Shown here: positions 35,056 through 42,178 of the stretch, piece after piece
Layout of the letters: every line of letters starts with the position of its first letter
How positions within the stretch are numbered: the stretch's first letter is position 1
Origin: Desulfobacter sp.
GTDB lineage: Bacteria; Desulfobacterota; Desulfobacteria; Desulfobacterales; Desulfobacteraceae
Reading direction: 5' to 3'
DNA: 64,000 nucleotides
Assembly: GCA_028768525.1 (NCBI GenBank)
Contig: CP054837.1
Coordinates: forward strand, 3,716,001 to 3,780,000
Made by a program: the position numbers and the translations under genes
Notes under the pieces: generated by a model
Seen by the model: the letters and a program-made list of their open reading frames with translations, nothing else
What the model was told of the DNA's origin: nothing
Databases searched by the model: none

Positions 35056-35078
35056 ATGCCCGGGGACCGCCCGGGCAT
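35056..35078 (+). terminator. hairpin downstream of yedF
   Basis: A perfect 9-bp inverted repeat ATGCCCGGG/CCCGGGCAT with a 5-base loop, six bases after the yedF stop. No T-tract follows, so it may act as an RNA-stabilising or factor-dependent end rather than a full intrinsic terminator. Confidence 0.5.
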
Positions 35079-35085
35079 CCGTCGC

Positions 35086-35188
35086 GTTGCAAAATGTAAT
35101 GGGCACTGTGAAAATGCAACAAAGCGATATGTAGCTAATTTTATTGGCCAAAACGGATGGTTTTAAATGCTATGTTGCAAATTGCAAC
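35086..35188. promoter_or_regulatory. candidate enhancer-binding sites (GTTGCAAAWTGCAAC) upstream of 35322
   Basis: Two copies of a 15-bp palindrome: GTTGCAAAATGTAAT at 35086-35100 and GTTGCAAATTGCAAC at 35174-35188, with a further half site AATGCAAC at 35113-35120. They lie about 80-180 bases upstream of a sigma-54 promoter, the usual place for NtrC-type activator sites. Confidence 0.65.
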
Positions 35189-35266
35189 TGTTTGACGGAA
35201 CGGGTGAATCCAATTCTCTGTTCAGGATATCCTTTAATTTCAGTCATATAAGGGGAGAGTTTGCAT

Positions 35267-35282
35267 TGGCGCAATAATTGCT
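35267..35282 (+). promoter_or_regulatory. sigma-54 promoter of the cytidylate-kinase-like gene
   Basis: TGGCGC-N5-TTGCT with GG at 35268-35269 and GC at 35280-35281, exactly 10 bases apart. It is nearly a consensus -24/-12 element; transcription would start near 35293, 29 bases before the ATG. Confidence 0.8.
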
Positions 35283-35321
35283 CTGGTACGGGTTGAACCC
35301 AAACCGGTAAAGGAGATTGGC

Positions 35322-36269
35322 ATGAGCGTCATTACATTTTTCGGACGGAAGTTTACTGGAAGAGCGCCGTTGGCAGAAAAAGCAGCAGATATCCTCGGAT
35401 ATAGAGTGGTGTATGACCGGAACCTGATCGATACCGCCGCCAGGGAATACGGATTGAAAAAAAAGGATATCCGTAAGAGCATCTATCTGGACCCGCCCAT
35501 GGCAGAACGGTATTCTGCAGATAAGGCCAGATGCATTGCGGCCGTTAAATCTGTCCTGGCCGAAGAGGTCAAAAAGGGGCAGGTGATAATCAGCGGATTT
35601 CTCGGGGGACTGGTTCCCTCAAAGATGGGCCTGCATATTCTGGTAACCGCCTCAGAGAATTCCAGGCGCCGCCGGCTGCAGCGCCGGAATACGGATGAGA
35701 TCACCCGCGAAGGGCACCAGATGCTGGAGACGGACGAGGCATTTTTGAGGTGGTCCCTTTATCTGAAGACCACAGAAGGGCGTAAACCTTCGAATTTCGA
35801 TGGCGTGGTCAGTGTTTCCAGGACCGGGCAGTCCGAGCTGATTGATATGATCTTCGATGCGGCGTCTGAAAAAAAAGAAGAGATGACCCCCAAGGAGTTT
35901 TCCCTGGCAGCCAGAGTCTCCCGGCTCATGGCTGAAAAGGGGCATCGGGTATCTGTGGACGCCAAGGAGGACCAAGTGGACCTCAAAATCCATAAACCGG
36001 TTCTGATGCTTTCCAGGTACGGCAAAAAACTCTCCGCCCTTGCCCGCTCCGTTCGAGGCGTGGGAAATGTCCGCACCCGGGCCGGCTCCCTGTTCTACAG
36101 GGCAGATATCTATCCCGGTTGCGAATTCAAGCCCGCCCCCCAGGTGTCCTACCGGCCCATTGAAATTCAGTATGAACGGATGTATGCCCAGGTGGCCGGC
36201 CGCCGGCCTGCTTTTGTACAGAAACAAGACGAGCAGATTTCATCGCTGGCTTACGTGGGCAGGGCCTGA
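35322..36269 (+). CDS. cytidylate-kinase-like protein with C-terminal extension
   Basis: A protein of 315 residues. The N-terminal 190 residues fit the cytidylate-kinase-like family (ITFFGRKFTGRAPLAEKAAD, YRVVYDRNLIDTAAREYG, VIISGFLGGLVPSKM, LHILVTASENSRRRRLQRR). The classical P-loop GKS/T is replaced by FTGRAP, so ordinary CMP kinase activity is doubtful. The C-terminal part (about 200-260) has VDLKIHKPVLMLSRYGKKLS and VRGVGNVRTRAG, which resembles a BON-type domain. A sigma-54 promoter with activator sites precedes it, so it probably belongs to the stress-type regulon of the neighbouring two-component system. Confidence 0.7.
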   Translation: MSVITFFGRKFTGRAPLAEKAADILGYRVVYDRNLIDTAAREYGLKKKDIRKSIYLDPPMAERYSADKARCIAAVKSVLAEEVKKGQVIISGFLGGLVPSKMGLHILVTASENSRRRRLQRRNTDEITREGHQMLETDEAFLRWSLYLKTTEGRKPSNFDGVVSVSRTGQSELIDMIFDAASEKKEEMTPKEFSLAARVSRLMAEKGHRVSVDAKEDQVDLKIHKPVLMLSRYGKKLSALARSVRGVGNVRTRAGSLFYRADIYPGCEFKPAPQVSYRPIEIQYERMYAQVAGRRPAFVQKQDEQISSLAYVGRA

Positions 36270-36337
36270 TCCCGCTGCAGGCAACAAAAAGACAAGACTG
36301 CCCGGCAGGCCATTTTTAAAGAATGCTGCCGGACAGC

Positions 36338-37690
36338 TTATTCCAGTTTGAAGGTTTTGATCTTACGCCAGAGGGAAACCCGGTCGATTTCCATGATTTC
36401 CGCGGCCTTTGTCTTGTTCCAGCCTGTCTGTTCAAGCACCCACCGGATATATCTTTTTTCCTGTTCCTTCATGGTGGGAATTTTTCCTTCAGGTGCGGTC
36501 CGATAGGTTTCGATGGCCAGCTGGGTCATCTGGTCCGGAAGGGCCGCCGGATAAATCACCTCGCTGTTTTCCATGGCCACCGCCCGTTCAATGATGTTTT
36601 CAAGTTCACGGACATTGCCGGGCCAGGAGTAGTTCACCAGAAAATCCATGGCTGCCCGGTCGATCTCTTTTACGGATTTGTTCATTTCCCGGTTTTTCTT
36701 GCCCAGGAAATGGTAGGCCAGAAGGGGGATATCTTCCTTGCGTTCGGCAAGGGGCGGCAGCTGGATGGTGACCACATTCAGCCTGAAGTAAAGGTCCTGG
36801 CGGAAATTGCCGTTGTCAACCTCGTGCTTTAAATCCCTGTGGGTGGCGGCGATGAACCTTAAGTCCACAGGAACGGTCTGGGTGCTGCCCACCCGCATGA
36901 GTTCCTTTTCCTGGATTACCCTTAATATTTTAATCTGCATGGACGGGGGCATGTCGCCAATTTCGTCAAAGAAGACAGTTCCCTTGTCCGCAAATTCAAA
37001 AAGGCCTTTTTTGGTTTTGACCGCACCGGTAAAGGCCTCTTTCTCATGGCCGAAGAGTTCGTTGGCCATGAGTTCTTCTGAAAAAGAACCGCAGTTAAAG
37101 GCCACCATTTCGTGGCTGTGCCGGCTGCTCAGGTTGTGAATGGCCCTGGCCACCAGTTCTTTTCCGGTGCCGCTCTCCCCCAGGATCAGGACGCTGATAT
37201 CGGTTTGGGCCACCTGCCTGATGGTTTTTTTGACCTCGGTCATGGCCGGGCTGTTTCCAATGATCTGGGGCAGCTTGGGGCCCTTTCCAATGGCCTGCTT
37301 TAAGGATATGTTTTCCAGCTGAAGGGATCGTTTGAGCAGGGCTTCTTTAATGACCTGCCTCACCTCTTCTATTTTGTAGGGTTTGGCAATATAGTGGTAG
37401 GCCCCTTCCTTCATGGCCGTGACGGCATTGTCCACCGTGGCGTAGCCGGTTATCATGATCACTTCGGTGTAGGGCTGAAGCTGACGGCTGTGCTCCAGAA
37501 TCTGCATGCCGTCCATCTTCTTCATCTTGTAATCGGTGATAATCAGGTCAAAGGGCTTTGACTTGATCAAAGCCAGCCCCTTAATGCCGCTCTCCACGGC
37601 GGTTACCTTGTATCCTTCCTTTATCAGAATATGTTCAAGGTTATTTCGGGCGATCATCTCATCTTCGATGATCAGGATCTGTTTTTGCAT
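36338..37690 (-). CDS. NtrC-family sigma-54-dependent response regulator
   Basis: A protein of 450 residues. Receiver domain 1-118 with Asp53 (IITDYKM), AAA+ domain about 140-375 with Walker A GESGTGKE (171-178), Walker B TVFFDEIGDM, and a Fis-type helix-turn-helix at the C-terminus (GWNKTKAAEIMEIDRVSLWRK). The sigma-54-contact loop reads EAFTGA (218-223) instead of GAFTGA, a mild change. It is last in an operon with its histidine kinase 18 bases upstream, and is the obvious candidate to bind the palindromes found before four sigma-54 promoters around it. Confidence 0.95.
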   Translation of the reverse strand: MQKQILIIEDEMIARNNLEHILIKEGYKVTAVESGIKGLALIKSKPFDLIITDYKMKKMDGMQILEHSRQLQPYTEVIMITGYATVDNAVTAMKEGAYHYIAKPYKIEEVRQVIKEALLKRSLQLENISLKQAIGKGPKLPQIIGNSPAMTEVKKTIRQVAQTDISVLILGESGTGKELVARAIHNLSSRHSHEMVAFNCGSFSEELMANELFGHEKEAFTGAVKTKKGLFEFADKGTVFFDEIGDMPPSMQIKILRVIQEKELMRVGSTQTVPVDLRFIAATHRDLKHEVDNGNFRQDLYFRLNVVTIQLPPLAERKEDIPLLAYHFLGKKNREMNKSVKEIDRAAMDFLVNYSWPGNVRELENIIERAVAMENSEVIYPAALPDQMTQLAIETYRTAPEGKIPTMKEQEKRYIRWVLEQTGWNKTKAAEIMEIDRVSLWRKIKTFKLE

Positions 37691-37708
37691 GGTGCTCCCT
37701 AAACCGTA

Positions 37709-39148
37709 TCAGCCGGGCAGGCTGACCGTAAATGTTGTGCCTTTTCCCGGGCTGCTTTCCACATCAATGGTGCCCCCGTGCTGCTCAATGATGCCGTGGA
37801 TAATGGAAAGGCCCAGCCCTGATCCTTTGCCCACCTCCCTGGTGGTAAAAAAGGGATCAAAAATTTTGGCCAGATTTTCTTTTTTAATGCCCCGGCCCGT
37901 GTCGGACACTTTAAAGACGAAATTGTTGGCGTCATTGTCATTGAATGCGCCAATGGTCAGGCGACCGCCCTCTCCCGTGTCCATGGCCAGAAAGCCGTTG
38001 ATGATCAGGTTGAGCAGCACCTGCTGGATCCGCCGGGGATCCATTTTGCCCTCAAGGTCTTCTTCCACCGCTATGACCACATCAATATCCGCCGGGATCT
38101 CGCCTGCGATCAGGTGCATGGTGCTCTGGATCAGGTTTTTGAACCGGACCCGCTCGATGGAAAAGTGGCTCTGCCTGGAAAATTCAAGCAGGGCGCGGAT
38201 GATGTCCCTTGACCGGTTGATCTCCTGCTCCACCTGGGTGAGCAGGGTCTTTTTAAATTCAATGTCCGGTTCCTCTATTTCCTCCTTGATGATCTGGACA
38301 GAGGTGGAAATATTGTTCAGGGGGTTGTTCAACTCGTGGGCCACCCCGGAGGTGAGCGTGCCCAAAGAGGACATTTTTTCGGCCTGGACCAATTGCTTTT
38401 TTCTCTTATCCAGTTCCTGGATCATATGGTTGAGGCTGTGGGCCAGGGATTCGAATTCGTCCCCGGTTTTTATTTCCGGAATCTTATCGAATTCGCCGTT
38501 GACGATCCGTTTGATTCCGGTCTCAATGGATTTCAGGGGGCGGTTGAGTTTCCACACAAGAAATATGGCGGTGGAAATGGTCAGAATGAACAGGGAAAAC
38601 AAGGAGGCCAGCAGGTATCCCCTGGACCGGTCCAGAAGTTCAAAGACCCGCTCACGTTCGTTTTTTTCGAATTTTTCAATATCGGTGGTCAGCTCCCGGC
38701 CCAGCCGGGTGGCGGTCTCCTGTATTTTCAGGACCTGGTTGAAATGCGCCTGGGTTGATGTATCTTCATGGTATAAATCGTGCAGTTCTTTCATGTTCCG
38801 CTGGTAAGCCGCTATGGTCCGGCTCCGGTGCCGCACCGAAGGAATTCCCGGGAATTCCTTTTCGATGAGGGCCTGTTTTTCAGCTGTTTTCTGGATATAG
38901 GCCAGGGCCTGGGTCAGGTCCTGGAGGTCTCTTCTCAGGAAAAAGTTTTTTTCGTACCGCCTGGCCTCAAGCACCGTGTCCAGAAGGTCCCGTTTTTTTT
39001 CGATGAGAATCAGTTTTGAGTTGATGGCCGAGTTGCTGTAGTGGTTGAAGAACCAGATGATACTGTTCACCGCCATGAAAATAAGAAACAGAAAGGATAT
39101 TTTTTGTCTGATGCTGAATTTCATAAGTTGTATCTTATCGTTATTCAT
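37709..39148 (-). CDS. membrane sensor histidine kinase
   Basis: A protein of about 479 residues if begun at ATG 39148; an ATG at 39124 (MKFSIRQK) and a TTG at 39157 are alternatives, and none has a clear ribosome site. Two membrane segments (about 16-36 and 175-200) flank a periplasmic helical sensor domain. Then come HAMP, HisKA with GVAHELNNPLNNIS, and HATPase with DTGRGIKKENLAKIFDPFFTT split by short insertions and GSGLGLSIIHGII. It phosphorylates the NtrC-type regulator encoded next. Confidence 0.92.
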   Translation of the reverse strand: MNNDKIQLMKFSIRQKISFLFLIFMAVNSIIWFFNHYSNSAINSKLILIEKKRDLLDTVLEARRYEKNFFLRRDLQDLTQALAYIQKTAEKQALIEKEFPGIPSVRHRSRTIAAYQRNMKELHDLYHEDTSTQAHFNQVLKIQETATRLGRELTTDIEKFEKNERERVFELLDRSRGYLLASLFSLFILTISTAIFLVWKLNRPLKSIETGIKRIVNGEFDKIPEIKTGDEFESLAHSLNHMIQELDKRKKQLVQAEKMSSLGTLTSGVAHELNNPLNNISTSVQIIKEEIEEPDIEFKKTLLTQVEQEINRSRDIIRALLEFSRQSHFSIERVRFKNLIQSTMHLIAGEIPADIDVVIAVEEDLEGKMDPRRIQQVLLNLIINGFLAMDTGEGGRLTIGAFNDNDANNFVFKVSDTGRGIKKENLAKIFDPFFTTREVGKGSGLGLSIIHGIIEQHGGTIDVESSPGKGTTFTVSLPG

Positions 39149-39234
39149 GGCGGACAAACAAGATAAAAATTTTCCGGCGGTACCGGCCGCAAGCGTTTAG
39201 GATGCTGGCCGGTCCGCCGGGAATAGGTTAGGGA

Positions 39235-41049
39235 TCAGCCGATGCCGTAGAAAAAGTAGATTACGCCCAATTCCACGGTCAGGAACAGAAGGGTCATCAC
39301 CGCCCCGGCCTTGGCATAGTCAACGGTCCGGTATCCGCCGGGCCGCATGATCAGGGCATTGACCTGGTGGGTGGGCAGGACAAAGGTGTTGGAAGCTGAG
39401 ATCCCCACCACAAGGGCAGCCATCCGGGGATCCCCTCCTGCCATCACCGCCATGTTCATGCACAGCGGCACCAGAAGCACCGTTGCCCCGACATTGGATA
39501 TGACCAGGGTGAAAAAGGAGGTCATGATCCCGACCACAGCCAGCAGCACAATGGGCGATGGGGTGCCGATGAGGCCCAGTACGGTCTGGGCGATGAAGGC
39601 CGCCGTCCCGGTTTTCTCAAAGGCAATGCCCAAGGGGATGAGGCCTGCCAGCAGAAAAACGGTCATCCAGTCCACGGAGAGATAGGCTTCGTCCACGGTG
39701 AGTACCCCCGTGATAATCATGCCCAGGGCGCCGGACATCAGGGCCACGGAAAGCTGGATTTTCAAAAAGATGATCTGGAACAGGGCGATGGCCAGCCATC
39801 CCACGGCAAGCATGGCCTTCTGGGGCCGGAGAATTTCACCTTCCAGGGGGGAGGCAAATACCAGGGCCCGGGGCTGGGGGCGGTTTTTGAGGATGTGGAA
39901 TTTCTCCCAGGGTCCCTGGAGGAGCAGGGTATCCCCCATGGCCAGCCGGATATTGGTCAGGCCGGAATAGTATTTCCTGTTGTCCTTGAACAGCACCAGG
40001 GGGTTGAGGCCGAACATTTCCTTGAAATCCACCTCGTTCAGGGTTTTGCCGATGAGTTCCGACCTGGGCGAGACAACGGTTTCCGCCATGCCCGCATTGG
40101 TGTTGGCCAGGGATTCGGCAAAGGTTTCCAGGCTGTCCTTGATTTCCCAGCCGTACTCCTTGGCCAGCTGTTCGATGTTGGCCCGTTTGCCCACCACGGC
40201 AATATCGTCTCCGGCAGTGATTTCCTCGTAGCTGTGGGGCACATGGTTGGTGGTCCGGGTGGACGGGGAGGAGATGCCGATGACGGTCACCAGAAAACGG
40301 GGCCGGATGCTCAGGTGATCAAGTACCCCGGTTACCCCGGTGTCCTTGGGGACGTGGAGCTCAATAATACTGTTGACTCCCTGGTATTCCTTGATCAGCA
40401 TGTCCGATGCGCCTTTGCCTGATTTTCCGCTGCTGTCCGGAAGGATGAACCGCCCGAAAAAAAGGAAATAGAGCAGGGCCGTTAAAAGGAGGCAGACGCC
40501 GATGGGGGTCTGGGTAAAGAGCCCGAAGGGTTCAAGTTTCTCTCCGCCCAGGACCATGAGGTCGTTGAGCAGGATGGTGGGGCTGGCCCCCACCAGGGTC
40601 AGGGTGCCGCCGATGATGGCACAGAATCCCATGGGCATGAGGATTCTTGAGGTGGGGATGCCGATGCGTTTGGATATCCGCTGGGTGGCGGGCAGAAACA
40701 GGGCCGCGGCCCCGATGTTCTGCATCATGCTGGAAATGATGCCCACGGTTCCCGAGACCAGCAGCATGATTTTGCCCTCGCTTTTTCCGGCCAGGGCCAG
40801 GATGGGCTTGGCCACCTTGTTCATTACTCCGGTTTTGTCCAGCCCGGCACCGATGATAATCACCGCGATAATCGAACATACCGCATTGGAACTCAGTCCC
40901 ACAAAGGCCTCTTTGGGTGAGATCAGGCCGATGAGCGGCAGAAGGACCATCATCATGATCCCCACCACATCCACCCTCACCCATTCAAAAACAAATAGAC
41001 AGATCACAAAAACAAGCACAATCATTGTCATAATCATTTCAGGTGTCAT
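39235..41049 (-). CDS. SLC13-family transporter with TrkA-C domains
   Basis: A protein of 604 residues. About 12 membrane segments split into two halves (1-205 and 415-604) surround two cytoplasmic TrkA-C/RCK-C domains (about 215-400: ELHVPKDTGVTGVLDHLSIR, ITAGDDIAVVGKRANIEQL, MGDTLLLQGPWEKF). This is the SLC13/DASS layout used for anions such as sulfate or dicarboxylates. It lies in the operon between the small membrane peptide and the histidine kinase, so the kinase may sense the transport status or the transported ion. The substrate is not known. Confidence 0.88.
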   Translation of the reverse strand: MTPEMIMTMIVLVFVICLFVFEWVRVDVVGIMMMVLLPLIGLISPKEAFVGLSSNAVCSIIAVIIIGAGLDKTGVMNKVAKPILALAGKSEGKIMLLVSGTVGIISSMMQNIGAAALFLPATQRISKRIGIPTSRILMPMGFCAIIGGTLTLVGASPTILLNDLMVLGGEKLEPFGLFTQTPIGVCLLLTALLYFLFFGRFILPDSSGKSGKGASDMLIKEYQGVNSIIELHVPKDTGVTGVLDHLSIRPRFLVTVIGISSPSTRTTNHVPHSYEEITAGDDIAVVGKRANIEQLAKEYGWEIKDSLETFAESLANTNAGMAETVVSPRSELIGKTLNEVDFKEMFGLNPLVLFKDNRKYYSGLTNIRLAMGDTLLLQGPWEKFHILKNRPQPRALVFASPLEGEILRPQKAMLAVGWLAIALFQIIFLKIQLSVALMSGALGMIITGVLTVDEAYLSVDWMTVFLLAGLIPLGIAFEKTGTAAFIAQTVLGLIGTPSPIVLLAVVGIMTSFFTLVISNVGATVLLVPLCMNMAVMAGGDPRMAALVVGISASNTFVLPTHQVNALIMRPGGYRTVDYAKAGAVMTLLFLTVELGVIYFFYGIG

Positions 41050-41097
41050 TTAACAGTTCTCCATTCAATCCTAAATTTTCAGGGTATTGCGCAGGTA

Positions 41098-41181
41098 TTA
41101 TTCATTTTCATTTCTGTAGATAAAGCAAAGGATAGCCACGGCCAGGATCAGGCCTAAACCGATGATGAATTGGGTGCTCAT
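41098..41181 (-). CDS. 27-residue single-span membrane peptide
   Basis: A short gene with a strong GGAGG seven bases before ATG 41181 and stop at 41098. The translation is MSTQFIIGLGLILAVAILCF followed by IYRNENE: one hydrophobic helix and a charged tail. It lies between the Usp gene (12 bases upstream) and the transporter gene (48 bases downstream) on the same strand, so it is likely a small accessory subunit of the SLC13 transporter or the kinase. This is inferred; no family is recognised. Confidence 0.65.
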   Translation of the reverse strand: MSTQFIIGLGLILAVAILCFIYRNENE

Positions 41182-41193
41182 AAATTGTCCTCC

Positions 41194-41751
41194 TTAATCC
41201 ACTGAATAAACAAAAAGCCGCTGGGCGATTCTGTTGTCATTGGAAAGCGAATCCCTTGCGGTCACAGGCTCTTTGTTTTCTGTGATGATAAATTCGATTT
41301 GCCCGCATTCCTTTGTGATATCTTCAATGGCCTTGTCCACATGGGTGTATTTAACGGCGTGGGCGAATTTCAGGCCCAGTTCTGCCGCCCGTTTGCTAAA
41401 GGGCGCTGCATTTTTAACGGCGGTCTCCTTGAAATCCCGGAAGAGTTCCTCATGGCTGGTGGAGAAAAACTCTGTGACATCATGGGTCAGGTTGGCGGCA
41501 TTGACAGCAATGATGCCGTAATCCATCCGCTGGGCCATATCAAGGGCGTACTCAACCATATCGTCCGTGAACCGGCTTTCCATGGTGGCCACCACCAGGT
41601 TTTTTCCCTGGTTTTCGCAACAGGCTATCTTCTCCCCTTCTTTTTCGGGTGTCTGGTCAGGGGGAGTGGAAAATTTGATGGCCTCGCTGTTGTCATCCGC
41701 CTTTTTACCTGGATGCAATACCTTTGTTTTTAAGGTCTTGAAAAAACTCAT
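41194..41751 (-). CDS. universal-stress-protein-like protein
   Basis: A protein of 185 residues. A charged N-terminal stretch (about 1-50) precedes a Usp-like fold (LVVATMESRFTDDMVEYALDMAQRM, then IIAVNAA and IEFIITENKEPVTAR). The usual G-2x-G-9x-G ATP motif is not obvious. It is the first gene of the operon for the small peptide, transporter, kinase and regulator, with a strong ribosome site (GGAAGGAGA) and a sigma-54 promoter about 70 bases upstream. Confidence 0.7.
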   Translation of the reverse strand: MSFFKTLKTKVLHPGKKADDNSEAIKFSTPPDQTPEKEGEKIACCENQGKNLVVATMESRFTDDMVEYALDMAQRMDYGIIAVNAANLTHDVTEFFSTSHEELFRDFKETAVKNAAPFSKRAAELGLKFAHAVKYTHVDKAIEDITKECGQIEFIITENKEPVTARDSLSNDNRIAQRLFVYSVD

Positions 41752-41823
41752 AATTTATCTCCTTCCTCTTGCACTTGAGGTTATATTTCTTTGATCTTTG
41801 GTCTTTTTATCGTAGTTATGTTA

Positions 41824-41839
41824 GGCAAATTGCATACCA
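41824..41839 (-). promoter_or_regulatory. sigma-54 promoter of the Usp/transporter/kinase operon
   Basis: On the minus strand the sequence is TGGTATGCAATTTGCC, with GG and GC ten bases apart. Transcription would start near 41814, about 63 bases before the Usp ATG at 41751. Confidence 0.7.
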
Positions 41840-42116
41840 GAAGGGGGGACGGTGCAAAACGCTTGTATATCAATGCCTTTCACTGATTCGGATGGAAGAA
41901 TAGGATCGGACGAATGTTGCAAAATGCAATGTTTTTTGGCTGTTCCGTGAACATCCCTGCCCTGCGGGCCTTGAGCGAATATTGCAGTTGACAATGGAGT
42001 GTTGCTTTTTGTAACGATTTAACTGGATGGGATCTGAAAATTCCGCCGGAAAAGCAGAATGGGTAAATCCGCCAAACGGGGGCGGAAACCGCTTTACCCC
42101 CTGGCAGTGAAGACAA

Positions 42117-42132
42117 AGGCATGGTTATTGCT
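42117..42132 (+). promoter_or_regulatory. sigma-54 promoter of the receiver-Lon gene
   Basis: AGGCATGGTTATTGCT, with GG at 42118-42119 and GC at 42130-42131. The predicted start (about 42143) lies upstream of the GTG at 42179 but downstream of the longer ATG at 42059, which supports the GTG start. Confidence 0.7.
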
Positions 42133-42178
42133 GACCAGAGGGATATCGATTTTTGCATCCATGGGAAGGAGGGCTACG

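Larger units (their letters stand above)
41752..42178. promoter_or_regulatory. divergent sigma-54 control region with shared enhancer sites
   Basis: This 427-base gap has a minus-strand -24/-12 element, a plus-strand -24/-12 element, and palindromes between them at 41916-41930 (GTTGCAAAATGCAAT) and 42001-42015 (GTTGCTTTTTGTAAC), plus a weaker one at 41981-41995 (ATTGCAGTTGACAAT). The symmetric arrangement would let one activator fire both promoters. No gene is visible in the gap. Confidence 0.7.
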
